From: a virus
Strand: one strand, 5' to 3'
Length of the DNA stretch: 24,854 bases
Virus record (IMG/VR): IMGVR_UViG_3300020214_000114
Span: 1-24,854 of that record
The notes below the pieces were generated by a model. The model saw only the letters and a list, made by a program, of their open reading frames with translations. It was not told where the DNA came from and ran no database searches. A program made the position numbers and the translations under genes. Shown in pieces: positions 1-8,409 of the stretch. Each line of letters begins with the position of its first letter. Positions within the stretch are counted from its first letter, which is position 1.

Positions 1-810
1 TTCAAGAGTAGCAGACGTACAGGTATGGTTTGGCAGACAATGTTTGATATAGATGAAGAAAATCCATTTGATACTGAACAAGATAAGAATATAGCTAAAC
101 TTTATATCCAGCTAAAAAAAGATAAAATAAACGCTGCAAATATTTATTTTAATTTAAGAAATTTAAAAGAAAAATGGAATATTTTTAAATATGTAATTTG
201 CTGTCTGCGGCAAGAATCAATGTTTGAATTTTGGGCAATGGTTTTTCCTAAACAAATCCATTCTCAAAAAACTGGAATAAATCTTTATGATTTTAGAGAA
301 GTTTATTTTATTCCTAAGAAAAATCAATTCTTATCGTATAATCCATTAGTAGATTTTGTATCAGGTATAACTCTAGAACAAGCTGGATTGACTGCAAATA
401 ATACTTTATCTGGTGTTCCTGGCTCTGGATTTACCTTTATACAACCAATAGACAATATTGGCATTGGTCAAGTTGCATTTAATTCTAATGAAGTTAGAAA
501 TTTTATTGGCACTGTAAGTGGTTTTAGCTTTGCATATGCTGGACCAGGAACAAATATGGATTTGACGGGATATCCGAATGCATTTAAGAATATAGCTGTA
601 GGTGCAGCATTAGCAGTAAATACCCCAGCAACTGCACAACAATTCTCTATGGGTCAAGTAGTCAAAATGACTGCAATTGATTGGAAAACAATAAGTGGAA
701 TAAGTATTGACGAAACATTCTATCAAAATAACAGATATCTTTTTATGTTTGATTCTCAAAATGATAAAGAAGGTTTCTGCGATGGTGGTAGTATTACAAT
801 AACATCATAA
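1..810 (+). CDS. Unknown baseplate-region protein, 5'-truncated
   Basis: The reading frame is open from the first base of the window, so the true start probably lies upstream. The first ATG in frame is at 25 and has no clear ribosome-binding site. I do not recognise the family. The first 100 or so residues are charged and helical-looking, with a Trp/Cys-containing stretch around residues 60-90. The rest is Gly/Thr/Ser/Asn-rich and looks like a beta-structured virion protein (for example GVPGSGFTF and VSGFSFAYAGPG). It ends one base before the next ATG and precedes a hub-like gene, gp25 and gp6, so a baseplate or tail-hub role is inferred from position only. It might be the upstream part of a hub protein whose C-terminal domain is the next gene. 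Confidence 0.6.
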   Translation, partial: FKSSRRTGMVWQTMFDIDEENPFDTEQDKNIAKLYIQLKKDKINAANIYFNLRNLKEKWNIFKYVICCLRQESMFEFWAMVFPKQIHSQKTGINLYDFREVYFIPKKNQFLSYNPLVDFVSGITLEQAGLTANNTLSGVPGSGFTFIQPIDNIGIGQVAFNSNEVRNFIGTVSGFSFAYAGPGTNMDLTGYPNAFKNIAVGAALAVNTPATAQQFSMGQVVKMTAIDWKTISGISIDETFYQNNRYLFMFDSQNDKEGFCDGGSITITS

Positions 811-811
811 C

Positions 812-1516
812 ATGCCAAATAAAAAAATTAAAAATATTTCTACAATAGGTATTCAAGCTGTATCACCAGCTGAAAAATTTATTGAAATTAAAGAATACAA
901 ATGTGCTAATCCAGATGCTGTCGAAAAAGGTGGTCCTATTTCTATAGCAAAATGTGAAGAATTATATTTTCAAAATTATACTGGAGTTACATTTAAACCA
1001 CAAGAGGCAGAGCCATCAGATTCTCAATTAGACGCTGCATTTGAAAATTTAAAGGGATGTAGTTTCATATCAGATAATATGGGAAACGATTATCTAGGAT
1101 GCTATATCGAAGATCCAGATGCATTTTTTAGTTGCAATTGCCCAAAAGTAGGAAAAAAATTTCCAAAATTATTGAAATTTGCTACTAAAAATTCCACCTT
1201 TTGGAATACAGATTTAAGAACACCATTGGCAAGAAATTCTTTTGTAAGTATCCTATCTTCTTTTAAAGTAACAATTGTAGTAAATGGAAATTTTAGATTA
1301 TATCCTGGTGCTATTATAGAAATTATTGATAATCCTTTGCCGGGTTATCAATACAACACCCCTAAATTATCAGGAAAATGGTTTGTTCTTTCTGCCATCC
1401 ATTCTATAGGAAAAGATAGACATCATGAAACAACATATATTTTATCTGCCATACCAAATAATAACTGGTTCGATACTCTAAAAAGCTCAATAGACCAAAT
1501 AAATATTCAGAGATGA
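812..1516 (+). CDS. Putative baseplate hub protein (gp27/late-control-D-like C-terminal domain)
   Basis: This 234-residue protein has a C-terminal half resembling the beta-barrel end of contractile-tail hub proteins of the phage D/gp27 type. A strand with LYPGAIIEI (a 'G-x-x-x-x-PG-x-x-I-x-I' pattern) is followed by LSGKWFVLSAIHSIG and an HHETTYILSA strand. The N-terminal half is cysteine-containing (CKNP-like segment, KCEEL, SCNCPKVG) and not recognised. It starts one base after the previous stop and its TGA overlaps the gp25 ATG (ATGA), so it is translated in the baseplate operon. A hub subunit is missing from the rest of the window, and the position next to gp25 and gp6 fits. The family call rests on a short pattern, so an unrelated tail protein remains possible. 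Confidence 0.5.
   Translation: MPNKKIKNISTIGIQAVSPAEKFIEIKEYKCANPDAVEKGGPISIAKCEELYFQNYTGVTFKPQEAEPSDSQLDAAFENLKGCSFISDNMGNDYLGCYIEDPDAFFSCNCPKVGKKFPKLLKFATKNSTFWNTDLRTPLARNSFVSILSSFKVTIVVNGNFRLYPGAIIEIIDNPLPGYQYNTPKLSGKWFVLSAIHSIGKDRHHETTYILSAIPNNNWFDTLKSSIDQINIQR
1498..1505 (+). promoter_or_regulatory. T4-type late-promoter octamer AATAAATA upstream of gp25
   Basis: AATAAATA differs from the T4 late consensus TATAAATA only at the first base, where relatives are often variable. It lies inside the end of the previous gene, 7 bases before the gp25 ATG at 1513. The intervening CAGAG gives at best a weak ribosome-binding site. Because this genome is AT-rich, a single hit is weak evidence. The support comes from the repeated placement of the same octamer before other starts. 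Confidence 0.4.
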
Positions 1517-1872
1517 AAAAAAATCTAGACATTTATTTCAGAGCAAATACGAGAAAATCAATAAGTTCGGTTGATGAATCTTTTCACATAAAGCAACAAA
1601 TTAAAAATTTATGTTTATCTGAATTAGGAGAATTTAGATTCAATAATCAAGTAGGATCTTTGATTAACGAGTTCAAATTTGATAAAGGGCTAGCAAGACA
1701 ATACTATATTTTGAATGTTCTTGAGAACAAATGCAAAAATCATATAAGGGGACTTAATAAAATTAACATAACCGTTGTTGAAAATGATCTGAAAAATCGT
1801 AGAATTTTTATAAATGTGAATTATGTTGTTTATGGTAAGGATTCTTCGTTTAGGTTTTATTTGAATAAATAA
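1513..1872 (+). CDS. gp25: Baseplate wedge subunit gp25
   Basis: This 119-residue protein belongs to the GPW/gp25 family, which joins the wedge to the central hub and helps start sheath assembly in contractile tails. T4 gp25 has 132 residues. The family signature, 'L-x-E-x-GE-x-R-F-x-x-x-x-GS', is visible at residues 35-49 (LSELGEFRFNNQVGS). It is followed by the usual helix and a C-terminal strand pair (RIFINVNYVVYG). Its ATG overlaps the preceding TGA, which implies translational coupling. It directly precedes gp6, as in T4-like and many other myovirus genomes. Confidence 0.87.
   Translation: MKKNLDIYFRANTRKSISSVDESFHIKQQIKNLCLSELGEFRFNNQVGSLINEFKFDKGLARQYYILNVLENKCKNHIRGLNKINITVVENDLKNRRIFINVNYVVYGKDSSFRFYLNK
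1864..1871 (+). promoter_or_regulatory. Late-promoter octamer AATAAATA before gp6
   Basis: AATAAATA overlaps the gp25 stop codon and ends 5 bases before the gp6 ATG at 1877. No Shine-Dalgarno sequence is present between octamer and start. T4 late promoters initiate roughly 5-7 bases after this octamer, so a transcript from here would begin at or very near the ATG. Confidence 0.5.
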
Positions 1873-1876
1873 TTCT

Positions 1877-3604
1877 ATGAACGAGCCAAAAAACATAGAT
1901 CTAGTCAATATAAATTGGGACTCTTTAAGAGAAAATTTAGTAAATTATCTCAAAAGCACCGATTTTGCAAATGACTATGATTTTGACAGCAGAGGAACAA
2001 CTACAGATTTACTGTTAGGTCTATTTTCCTACAACACTACCATTGCATTACACTATCTTCATATTTTAAATAACGAAAGCTTCATTTATTCTGCTCAGAA
2101 TAATTCATCTTTAGTTAAGCTTTTACAGACATATGGGTATACTGCTAATCGTTTTAAATCATCAACTGCTTTGGTGACATTCACTAAAAACGATAGTTCT
2201 CTATCTCAAGTAGATACATATGCCACTTTAAATTCAAAAAATGATAAAAACACAAATGTAAATTTCTATTACATTGGGCCTAAAGTTACTCTTGATCTTT
2301 CAACCACTTTGCCTTTTTATGCTGGAATTAAGTTGGTAAAAGAACAAATAGTCTCTGTTAATTTTGTTAATCAAGAATTTGAAATACCAGACCGTGTAGA
2401 TATTCGTACAATAGTAATTAAAGTTAATGACGATTATTGGATAAATTTTACCAATGAATCTGTTAGAGGCACTGATGAGACTTCTAAGATATTTTTCATA
2501 GTTAATAAAGGTGATAAAATCTTTGTAAAATTTGGAAAAAATATTCAGAATGTAGAAACTACAAAGGGTAAATCTATTAAATCTACTGATACTGTAAAAG
2601 TATCTTATGTTGTTCCTAACGGCGACGAAGGAAATAATGTCTCATTTGATTCGTTATCTCAATTCAGAAGCAATGGAACACTTACCGTTCCTACTAATAT
2701 TTCCATAAAATCAAATATATCCAGTGGTGGGGATTCAGAAATAGATTTAGAATATCTAAAATACCTTGCCCCAAGAGCATATGGATATTCATCCTTAGTT
2801 ACAAAATCTGACTACCAATATGTAATTTCAAACTCTGGTCTGCTTCCTGAAATAACAAATGTTGATCAGAGATTGTCAGTATTCGATGGTCAGGGTTTTG
2901 ATGATGTAGGCGGAACCGTTTACTATTCTATAATTGATTTGGATGTAGATTCGGAAGAAGTTGATTCTATCAACCAGCTAATTCAAGAAAAGCAAATAAT
3001 TGGTCTTTCTACTGAATATCTTCCAAGTGATGATTTTACATGCAATATTACTGTTGCTTGCTCTTTCGATTCAAGAAAATCTACTTCAAATAAAAATGTA
3101 TTGAAGGACGAATTAATTACCGAAATCGAAGATTCTTATGGAACAAAATTGTTCTTTAATAATGTATCCAAAAGCGATATAATTTCAAAGGTTGTAAATA
3201 AAGATAAAGGACTTTCTGTATCTGAATCTAATATAGTTTTTAGTTTCGAAAAGAATTTAGATCTTTCAACCCAAAGAACTATTAGATTCTATAATGGCAT
3301 TTCATCTATAACTAGCGATTTAGTTCTGACCAATCTTTCGGCATCTGAAGTTAAATTTGATAGCACATCGACAACCGTTCCAGGTCTTAATGGTTTTTAT
3401 TATCTGGCTGCATACAATTCTTCGGGAACTCTAATTAAAAATAAAGTCGGCGTATTCAACCCAAACACCGGATTGATTGTGTTCTACGATTCGGTAGTTC
3501 CTGCTGCTGCCTTTGACTTAATTATATCCCCTTCATCTGCATCTATAGTAGCTATCAATAATATGGCTATAACCTATGCAATAGATTCCTTTATAATAAC
3601 ATGA
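1877..3604 (+). CDS. gp6: Baseplate wedge subunit gp6
   Basis: This 575-residue protein is the wedge core subunit; T4 gp6 has 660 residues. It belongs to the gpJ/gp6 family that dimerises in each of the six wedges and closes the inner baseplate ring. The N-terminal family pattern is clear: a 'YDF-x-S-x-G-T-x-x-D-L-L-x-x-L-x-YNT' segment at 34-54, NNESFIYSAQ at 65-74 and LLQTYGYTA at 82-90. The second hallmark, 'AP-R-x-Y-x-x-x-x-x-V-T-x-x-DY', is at residues 298-313 and is followed by the strand GGTVYYSIIDLD. It follows gp25, and its TGA overlaps the next ATG. A late-promoter octamer sits 5 bases before its start and no ribosome-binding site is visible. Confidence 0.92.
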   Translation: MNEPKNIDLVNINWDSLRENLVNYLKSTDFANDYDFDSRGTTTDLLLGLFSYNTTIALHYLHILNNESFIYSAQNNSSLVKLLQTYGYTANRFKSSTALVTFTKNDSSLSQVDTYATLNSKNDKNTNVNFYYIGPKVTLDLSTTLPFYAGIKLVKEQIVSVNFVNQEFEIPDRVDIRTIVIKVNDDYWINFTNESVRGTDETSKIFFIVNKGDKIFVKFGKNIQNVETTKGKSIKSTDTVKVSYVVPNGDEGNNVSFDSLSQFRSNGTLTVPTNISIKSNISSGGDSEIDLEYLKYLAPRAYGYSSLVTKSDYQYVISNSGLLPEITNVDQRLSVFDGQGFDDVGGTVYYSIIDLDVDSEEVDSINQLIQEKQIIGLSTEYLPSDDFTCNITVACSFDSRKSTSNKNVLKDELITEIEDSYGTKLFFNNVSKSDIISKVVNKDKGLSVSESNIVFSFEKNLDLSTQRTIRFYNGISSITSDLVLTNLSASEVKFDSTSTTVPGLNGFYYLAAYNSSGTLIKNKVGVFNPNTGLIVFYDSVVPAAAFDLIISPSSASIVAINNMAITYAIDSFIIT

Positions 3605-4359
3605 TTATATTTTTTAACCAAAATAAAGATCAAGTTTTTACTGTAAATCAGCTAAACACAAGTGCTGGTGCAGAATATGCTATTAAGCTTATAAACTCCA
3701 CATATAATCTTTCGGAAACATTAAACGAAAGACGAAATTTTACTTATTTTGTGGAAAATCAGTTTCCTAACTGGCTAATAAAGGATGTAGAAGAAAATAG
3801 TTCTTATAAGATTATTGATTTTGTGCAAGAATTGTATAATTGGATCTATTCACCAGACGGTCTTGATCTCTATCCAAATTTTGAAAATTTACAAAATGCA
3901 TTCTATACAAACGAAGATTCTTTGAGGAAAATATATTCTTCGATATTTACAGATTTTGATTTTGAAGATTTCACTAATCTAGATTCTTTAAGAGAATTTT
4001 TGATTTCAAATAAGAAAAAATTCGTAGAGAAAAAAGGTACACAGAATTCAATACAGTACTTCTTGGAAACATTCTTCGGAAGTCAACTCAATGACTATAC
4101 TATTGAATATGGAGTAAACGATGTCTTTGTACTCAACAGTTCAAATACAAATGAAGACACTTTATCTAATGGATCCTCTTTACAGGAATATTCCATAAGA
4201 TTAGAAGCTGACATTGACGAGAAGTATCAAGACGATTTGATTAATCTCATTAAGCCGATGGGATTTAATTTTGATTTGGTCAAGGCAGAAAATAGTATTT
4301 ACTCTGGATCTGTTACGGGAACCTATAAAATAGAGCCATATGAAATAGTGGTTTCTTGA
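3601..4359 (+). CDS. Baseplate wedge protein, gp7/tail-protein-I-like
   Basis: This 252-residue protein is probably the third member of the wedge core, equivalent to phage P2 gpI or to the segment of T4 gp7 that bundles with the gp6 dimer. Visible support is a QFPNWL motif near residue 55, followed by helices, then a segment around 125-155 with LREFLISNKKKFVEKKGT and SIQYFLETFFG. The 'K-x-x-x-x-KGT-x-x-SI-x-Y-F-L-x-x-x-F-G' pattern is typical of tail protein I/wedge proteins. The C-terminus contains a second small domain (DDLINLIKPMGF). The ATG overlaps the gp6 stop, so the two are translationally coupled, which suits a gp6-gp7 heterotrimer. It is far shorter than T4 gp7 (about 1030 residues). 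The assignment is from pattern and position. Confidence 0.62.
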   Translation: MIIFFNQNKDQVFTVNQLNTSAGAEYAIKLINSTYNLSETLNERRNFTYFVENQFPNWLIKDVEENSSYKIIDFVQELYNWIYSPDGLDLYPNFENLQNAFYTNEDSLRKIYSSIFTDFDFEDFTNLDSLREFLISNKKKFVEKKGTQNSIQYFLETFFGSQLNDYTIEYGVNDVFVLNSSNTNEDTLSNGSSLQEYSIRLEADIDEKYQDDLINLIKPMGFNFDLVKAENSIYSGSVTGTYKIEPYEIVVS

Positions 4360-4361
4360 TC

Positions 4362-4369
4362 TATAAATA
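4362..4369 (+). promoter_or_regulatory. Perfect late-promoter octamer TATAAATA before the gp8-like gene
   Basis: An exact T4 late-promoter octamer lies in the 15-base gap between two genes. It ends 5 bases before the ATG at 4375. No Shine-Dalgarno sequence is present near the start. Transcription would be expected to begin at about the A of the ATG. Confidence 0.62.
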
Positions 4370-4374
4370 ACTGT

Positions 4375-6246
4375 ATGCCAAACGATTCGTCATCTAGATA
4401 TTCATCATCTATTGAAAAATTCATAAATAGTGCCATAGCCAATGATTACTATGTTGGCTTGGGCGTAGAATCTGTCGGTTATGAAGACCACGATACCAGA
4501 CTGAGTAAAAAGGTATCTAATGTCGCAAGCTTAGTTAAAAGAGTTAATATAAGCGAAATCAGTGCTGCTTTTGAAAGAAATTCGTGGTCTGAAGGAAAAT
4601 CGTTCAAAGTATTTGATTCAACAGATCCTGATGTAAAAAATAGCACATGCTATAACTCTTCGACAAACGAGTTATTTCTCTGCATAGAAAATGAATCCAA
4701 TAATCTTTTTAGTAGAAGAGATCTGAACAATAGATCAAAATTTGCTCCATCTGGTTCCAATGGCACAATAATTGTGTTGAATGATGGATATAAGTGGCTA
4801 AAGATCAATTATGATCCATCCCCAATATCCACCAATTATATTAAAATTTTTGGCATAGAATCTCTACAAAACTTCAAGGGATTCACTGCTGACTCCCAGG
4901 GTCCAACAGCAGCCGCTACGACCCTTCATGGAGCCTCTGGCCTTACCTATGGTACATGCTGCCTATATGTCAAGGAAGCCTTTATTGAGCCTATAACAGG
5001 AAAAACTTATGCAGTGGGAGACATTTTAGCAGCGTATAAAGTTCCAAATGCATGGAGTTGTGATCTATTAGGATCATTAACTAATTTACAGCCAGTATTC
5101 AAAACTAGCGTTACTGGTACTGAATATGGAGGATTCTTCAATATATCTGGTACAGCTGGCTGTACTCCTTGTGATGCCACAAACGCAAATGTAACTCCTA
5201 TTCTTTCTTATACTTCTGGCGGTTCTGCTGGTTATGGATCGACAAATTCGTTCAAGAAAAATTATGAAATACTTAGTTCTATTCCTTCTGGGTGTATCTT
5301 AAATGCTGTTTTAAATGACGATACTTCCATCAATTATTATGTTGGCGAAGAAAGACCAGAAATTAGATTATCAGTAGATGGTAACATCGGTTCATGTAAA
5401 GCTTACTTAAAAACTGAATTTGTAGGCGGGACAAACGGATGGAAAGTCATTGGCATTGAATTAGAAAATCAGTTAACCAGCAGCAACATAACATATGTTG
5501 AACCCATTAATCTTGTTACAGCTATTGGATCTGCATCTGAGGGCAAATTCTCAAAGCTATTGGCTGCAATACAATTTAATTTAGCCCCAATCACAAAAAC
5601 TGGAGAATCTTATCTTTCAGTTTATGATCTATTACGAACTAAGCTCCTGTCAGTTACATCAAATATCAATTCAACAGATGTTCAAACTTATATAACAACT
5701 GCTGGAGCTACCTTCAACTATTCAAGCGCATTCCTTATAGGAAATGTGAAAAATTCAAATAGTTACAAACTTGCACCAAAGGTTTATAGAGATTATACAG
5801 AATTCTCAAAGGCAAGCTCTACTGTAAAAATAGAATCTATCGAAGGAAATATAAACGACATTACTTTCGAAACAACTTGCACAGATATTGCATCATCTTT
5901 ATTATCGGATGATTACTTTATCAGTAAGGCAGGTTTTGATAAGAGTATAGGAGATGGTTCAACTGAATTTGAACCATTTAAGACCGTATCCAGTTACAAT
6001 TTAGGATTTGATAATGTAAGTTCTGGAAATACTACCGGGACGTTTGAACTTTCTCATTATTCCGCCTATTCATTAGGAACTGGTGGAACTTATTATTATG
6101 AAGATGTTGGAAGCACTGGAGGAATATTCCAGATTACCGGAGTTACAGCAAGTTCAATAAATATATCTGACTGTGATGTTCTTTTTGCGACGGACACCAC
6201 ATTCAATGAGTCCAAGACATCACTAACACTAATTTTCAATATCTAA
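4375..6246 (+). CDS. gp8: Baseplate wedge protein gp8-like, with long extra region
   Basis: This 623-residue protein has a first third resembling T4 gp8, the wedge subunit that sits on gp6/gp7. It begins with a short lead and then YYVGLGVESVGYEDHDTRL, where T4 gp8 has its 'Y-I-x-x-G-x-x-x-W' region. It continues through VKRVNISEISAAF and FKVFDSTDPDVKNSTCYN (matching the 'V-Y-C-x-x' display segment) to LNDGYKWLKINYDP (matching 'DGYVWEYLFEI'). T4 gp8 has only 334 residues. Here roughly residues 165-480 form a long Gly/Ser/Thr-rich, cysteine-containing region (CCLYVKE, AGCTPCDA). The C-terminus is Gly/Thr-rich and ends with a hydrophobic strand. The extra part may carry a surface or fibre-attachment domain. 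The gp8 assignment is moderate. Confidence 0.6.
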   Translation: MPNDSSSRYSSSIEKFINSAIANDYYVGLGVESVGYEDHDTRLSKKVSNVASLVKRVNISEISAAFERNSWSEGKSFKVFDSTDPDVKNSTCYNSSTNELFLCIENESNNLFSRRDLNNRSKFAPSGSNGTIIVLNDGYKWLKINYDPSPISTNYIKIFGIESLQNFKGFTADSQGPTAAATTLHGASGLTYGTCCLYVKEAFIEPITGKTYAVGDILAAYKVPNAWSCDLLGSLTNLQPVFKTSVTGTEYGGFFNISGTAGCTPCDATNANVTPILSYTSGGSAGYGSTNSFKKNYEILSSIPSGCILNAVLNDDTSINYYVGEERPEIRLSVDGNIGSCKAYLKTEFVGGTNGWKVIGIELENQLTSSNITYVEPINLVTAIGSASEGKFSKLLAAIQFNLAPITKTGESYLSVYDLLRTKLLSVTSNINSTDVQTYITTAGATFNYSSAFLIGNVKNSNSYKLAPKVYRDYTEFSKASSTVKIESIEGNINDITFETTCTDIASSLLSDDYFISKAGFDKSIGDGSTEFEPFKTVSSYNLGFDNVSSGNTTGTFELSHYSAYSLGTGGTYYYEDVGSTGGIFQITGVTASSINISDCDVLFATDTTFNESKTSLTLIFNI

Positions 6247-6247
6247 A

Positions 6248-6958
6248 ATGAGCACCAATTACCCATTTGACAATCAATTTCCCCTAACCAACTACCCATA
6301 TTCAAGTAGATCTTGGGGGTTGAATGTAGATTCTGATACAAAGAAGAACTACAACTTTGTAGGATTTAAACCAAAATCTAGACTTCAGGCTTCAGAACTG
6401 AATGAGATTCAAGAAATTTTTGCTATGCAAAATACTCTTAATCTTAATATGATTAGAGAATGGTTTAACGAAATTAATGGAACTACATGCGATGGTCCTG
6501 CTTGGAATGGAGCCACGCCATTGTTTCCTAAATCGCATCCATCAGGCGGTACTTTTGAAGCTTTGGTTGGATATTCCTACACAGGAACTGGTGGTATTAC
6601 TTTAACTTTTAACGAAGGTTGGTATTTAATTACCCTTGATTCAGGAATCAAGCAATGGATCTATCTCAATAGCGAGAAGAACACAAATATAGTACCATCA
6701 TCAACCATTCAATATTATTCTGGTCTTTCTTTCAGCCCAGATTATATTGATTGTACAGAAGATAGAAGTTTGCTTGATAATTCTTCAGGATCGCCTAGCC
6801 AGTCAATCTGCGGAGCAGATAGATATCAAATAAATTTCACTACGGCGGGAATTACTGGAGTAACTGGTTTCAACGAAGGCACATTCCAAAAAATTGTAAA
6901 ATTCACCTTGACAGGTTCTACATTATCAGTAAGTTATATTAATGGTTTAACTATTTGA
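6248..6958 (+). CDS. Baseplate/tail appendage protein (DUF4815/gp10-like N-terminus)
   Basis: This 236-residue protein starts one base after the previous stop. Residues about 34-70 contain NFVGFKPKSRLQASELNEIQ. That matches the 'F-x-PG-x-x-LQA-x-EL-x-x-x-Q' motif found near the N-termini of many phage baseplate and fibre-base proteins, including DUF4815 and T4 gp10-type proteins. The rest is beta-rich with aromatic and Gly residues (YSYTGTGGITLTF, GWYLITLDSGIKQWIYL) and ends in a TGxTGFNEGTFQ segment typical of trimeric appendages. It sits at the end of the wedge cluster, where fibre-connector genes usually occur. The exact role, connector or short fibre, is not clear. Confidence 0.5.
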   Translation: MSTNYPFDNQFPLTNYPYSSRSWGLNVDSDTKKNYNFVGFKPKSRLQASELNEIQEIFAMQNTLNLNMIREWFNEINGTTCDGPAWNGATPLFPKSHPSGGTFEALVGYSYTGTGGITLTFNEGWYLITLDSGIKQWIYLNSEKNTNIVPSSTIQYYSGLSFSPDYIDCTEDRSLLDNSSGSPSQSICGADRYQINFTTAGITGVTGFNEGTFQKIVKFTLTGSTLSVSYINGLTI

Positions 6959-6971
6959 AATAGGATTTTTT

Positions 6972-7595
6972 ATGATGAAGAAAAAACCGTGTGGTTGTGG
7001 AAAGGTATCAACAAAAAATACTAGTGTTCCTATAGAACAAAAAAAAGAAGAACCGAAATTATTTTCTGAGTCTCCATTAAAAACAATTAATTCTGGAATT
7101 TTTAGGGGTCTTAGCATGGTTCAAAGCTATGCAATATCTCTTATTTCGCGTGGTATTTCTTCTAAAAAGGTAGAACCCATGACAAAGCAATTAAGAACAA
7201 TAAGTTGTTTTGGAAATATAAATGACGGCGGTGAATTACCTCCATGTTCACATTTAATGAAATCTGAAACAGAAGGCAAGTATTACTGTGGAGCATGTGG
7301 TTGTGGCGATAAACCCAGTACTTGGTTAAATGGAAAAGATTCTGAATATAGCAAATTAGATTATCCATCTCTTTCATGCCCTTTAACAATGCCAGGATTT
7401 ACCAATTATTCTCCTAGCCCACCAAACGAATGGCAAGATCCAATCACAAGAAAAAAATATATTGAAACAATGAAAGTCGTTGATATCAAAAAAGTAGATA
7501 TTACAGTAAATGAAATTCCATTAGAGGTACTGGAAGTAATTAAAAAACTTCAAGAAAATACTAGTCAGAAAATAGATGATCCACCAGATGCATAA
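6972..7595 (+). CDS. Cysteine-cluster protein, possible metal binder, unknown role
   Basis: This 207-residue protein is not recognised as a T4 protein. It has CGCG at residues 7-10 and then a cluster of six cysteines: C79, C92, C106, C109, C111 and C136, with H94 nearby. The spacing is C-x12-C-x13-C-x2-C-x-C-x24-C, including CGACGCGD and SCPLTMPGF. This suggests a zinc- or iron-sulphur-binding domain. The N-terminus is Lys-rich. Residues about 40-62 are hydrophobic and helical (IFRGLSMVQSYAISLISRGI) but too polar for a sure membrane span. The C-terminus is a charged helix. Two adjacent ATGs (6972 and 6975) follow an AGGA at 6962-6965. It lies between baseplate and neck genes, so it may be a structural or assembly protein. 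Confidence 0.6.
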   Translation: MMKKKPCGCGKVSTKNTSVPIEQKKEEPKLFSESPLKTINSGIFRGLSMVQSYAISLISRGISSKKVEPMTKQLRTISCFGNINDGGELPPCSHLMKSETEGKYYCGACGCGDKPSTWLNGKDSEYSKLDYPSLSCPLTMPGFTNYSPSPPNEWQDPITRKKYIETMKVVDIKKVDITVNEIPLEVLEVIKKLQENTSQKIDDPPDA

Positions 7596-7598
7596 ATA
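7591..7598 (+). promoter_or_regulatory. Late-promoter octamer CATAAATA before gp13
   Basis: CATAAATA overlaps the stop codon of the cysteine-cluster gene and ends 6 bases before the gp13 ATG at 7605. No ribosome-binding site lies between. The arrangement matches those before gp6 and the gp8-like gene. Confidence 0.5.
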
Positions 7599-7604
7599 AA
7601 TTAA

Positions 7605-8408
7605 ATGGCGAAACCAAATTCAAAAGAATCACTTATTGAATATACTTTTAGGCAGCTTGGAGCACCTGTAGTTGAAATAAATGTCGATTATCAGCAAGCA
7701 TTGGACCGTATGGACGATGCATTACAATTCTTTTCTGAAAGACATTTCGATGGTGTTGAAAAAGCATATTTTTCTTATCAGCTTACTGATACAGATATAA
7801 CAAATAAGTATATTAATACGAATTCCTTTGGTCCTATTGTTGGCGCATCGGGCGGGGATCCAAATGGATATGATATTTTATCCATAATTAGAGTATTTCC
7901 CTTTGGTACATTAAGTACAAATGAGCTTTTTGATATAAGATATCAACTAGCTCTTAATGATGTTTATGGTATCAATACCAATCTTGGATTTGTAAATTCG
8001 GCTCCAATTGCAAATTTCGATCTGACAAAGAGATACATTCGTCTTATTGAAATGATGTTTGATCCAGAAAGAACAATTCGTTTCAATAAAGTAACAAATA
8101 AACTATACATTGAAACTGATTGGACTGCTTTGAAGGCTGGAACATATATCGCAATTGAAGCTTATGTAAACCTTGATCCGGATCTTTATCCGGAGATCTA
8201 TAACGATAGAATGCTAAAGAAATATTTCACTGCATTGATAAAGAAACAGTGGGGACAGAATTTAGCTAAATTTGATGGTGTTGCTCTTCCCGGTGGAGTT
8301 CAGCTAAGAGGCGGAACAATACTAGCAGAAGCAGAAAGAGAAATAGCATTATTGGAAGATCAGATTATTTCTGCATATGAACTTCCACCAGACATGATGA
8401 CGGGATAA
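7605..8408 (+). CDS. gp13: Neck protein gp13
   Basis: This 267-residue protein is homologous to T4 gp13 (309 residues), which with gp14 closes the filled head and forms the neck that receives the tail. The N-terminus has the typical pattern: LIEYTFRQLGAPVVEINVD, then QALDRMDDALQFFSERHFDG. The family's middle and end are also recognisable: FDIRYQLALNDVYG, DLTKRYIRLIEMMFDPE, a tryptophan-containing LYIETDW strand, and AYVNLDPDLYPEIYNDRMLKKYFTALIKKQWGQNL broken over residues about 185-220. It is followed directly by gp14, as in other T4-like genomes. Confidence 0.92.
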   Translation: MAKPNSKESLIEYTFRQLGAPVVEINVDYQQALDRMDDALQFFSERHFDGVEKAYFSYQLTDTDITNKYINTNSFGPIVGASGGDPNGYDILSIIRVFPFGTLSTNELFDIRYQLALNDVYGINTNLGFVNSAPIANFDLTKRYIRLIEMMFDPERTIRFNKVTNKLYIETDWTALKAGTYIAIEAYVNLDPDLYPEIYNDRMLKKYFTALIKKQWGQNLAKFDGVALPGGVQLRGGTILAEAEREIALLEDQIISAYELPPDMMTG

Positions 8409-8409
8409 T

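Noticed and set aside
1690-1908. Minus-strand open frame crossing the gp25-gp6 junction
   Set aside because: It overlaps two clearly identified genes in AT-rich DNA and has no recognisable domain.
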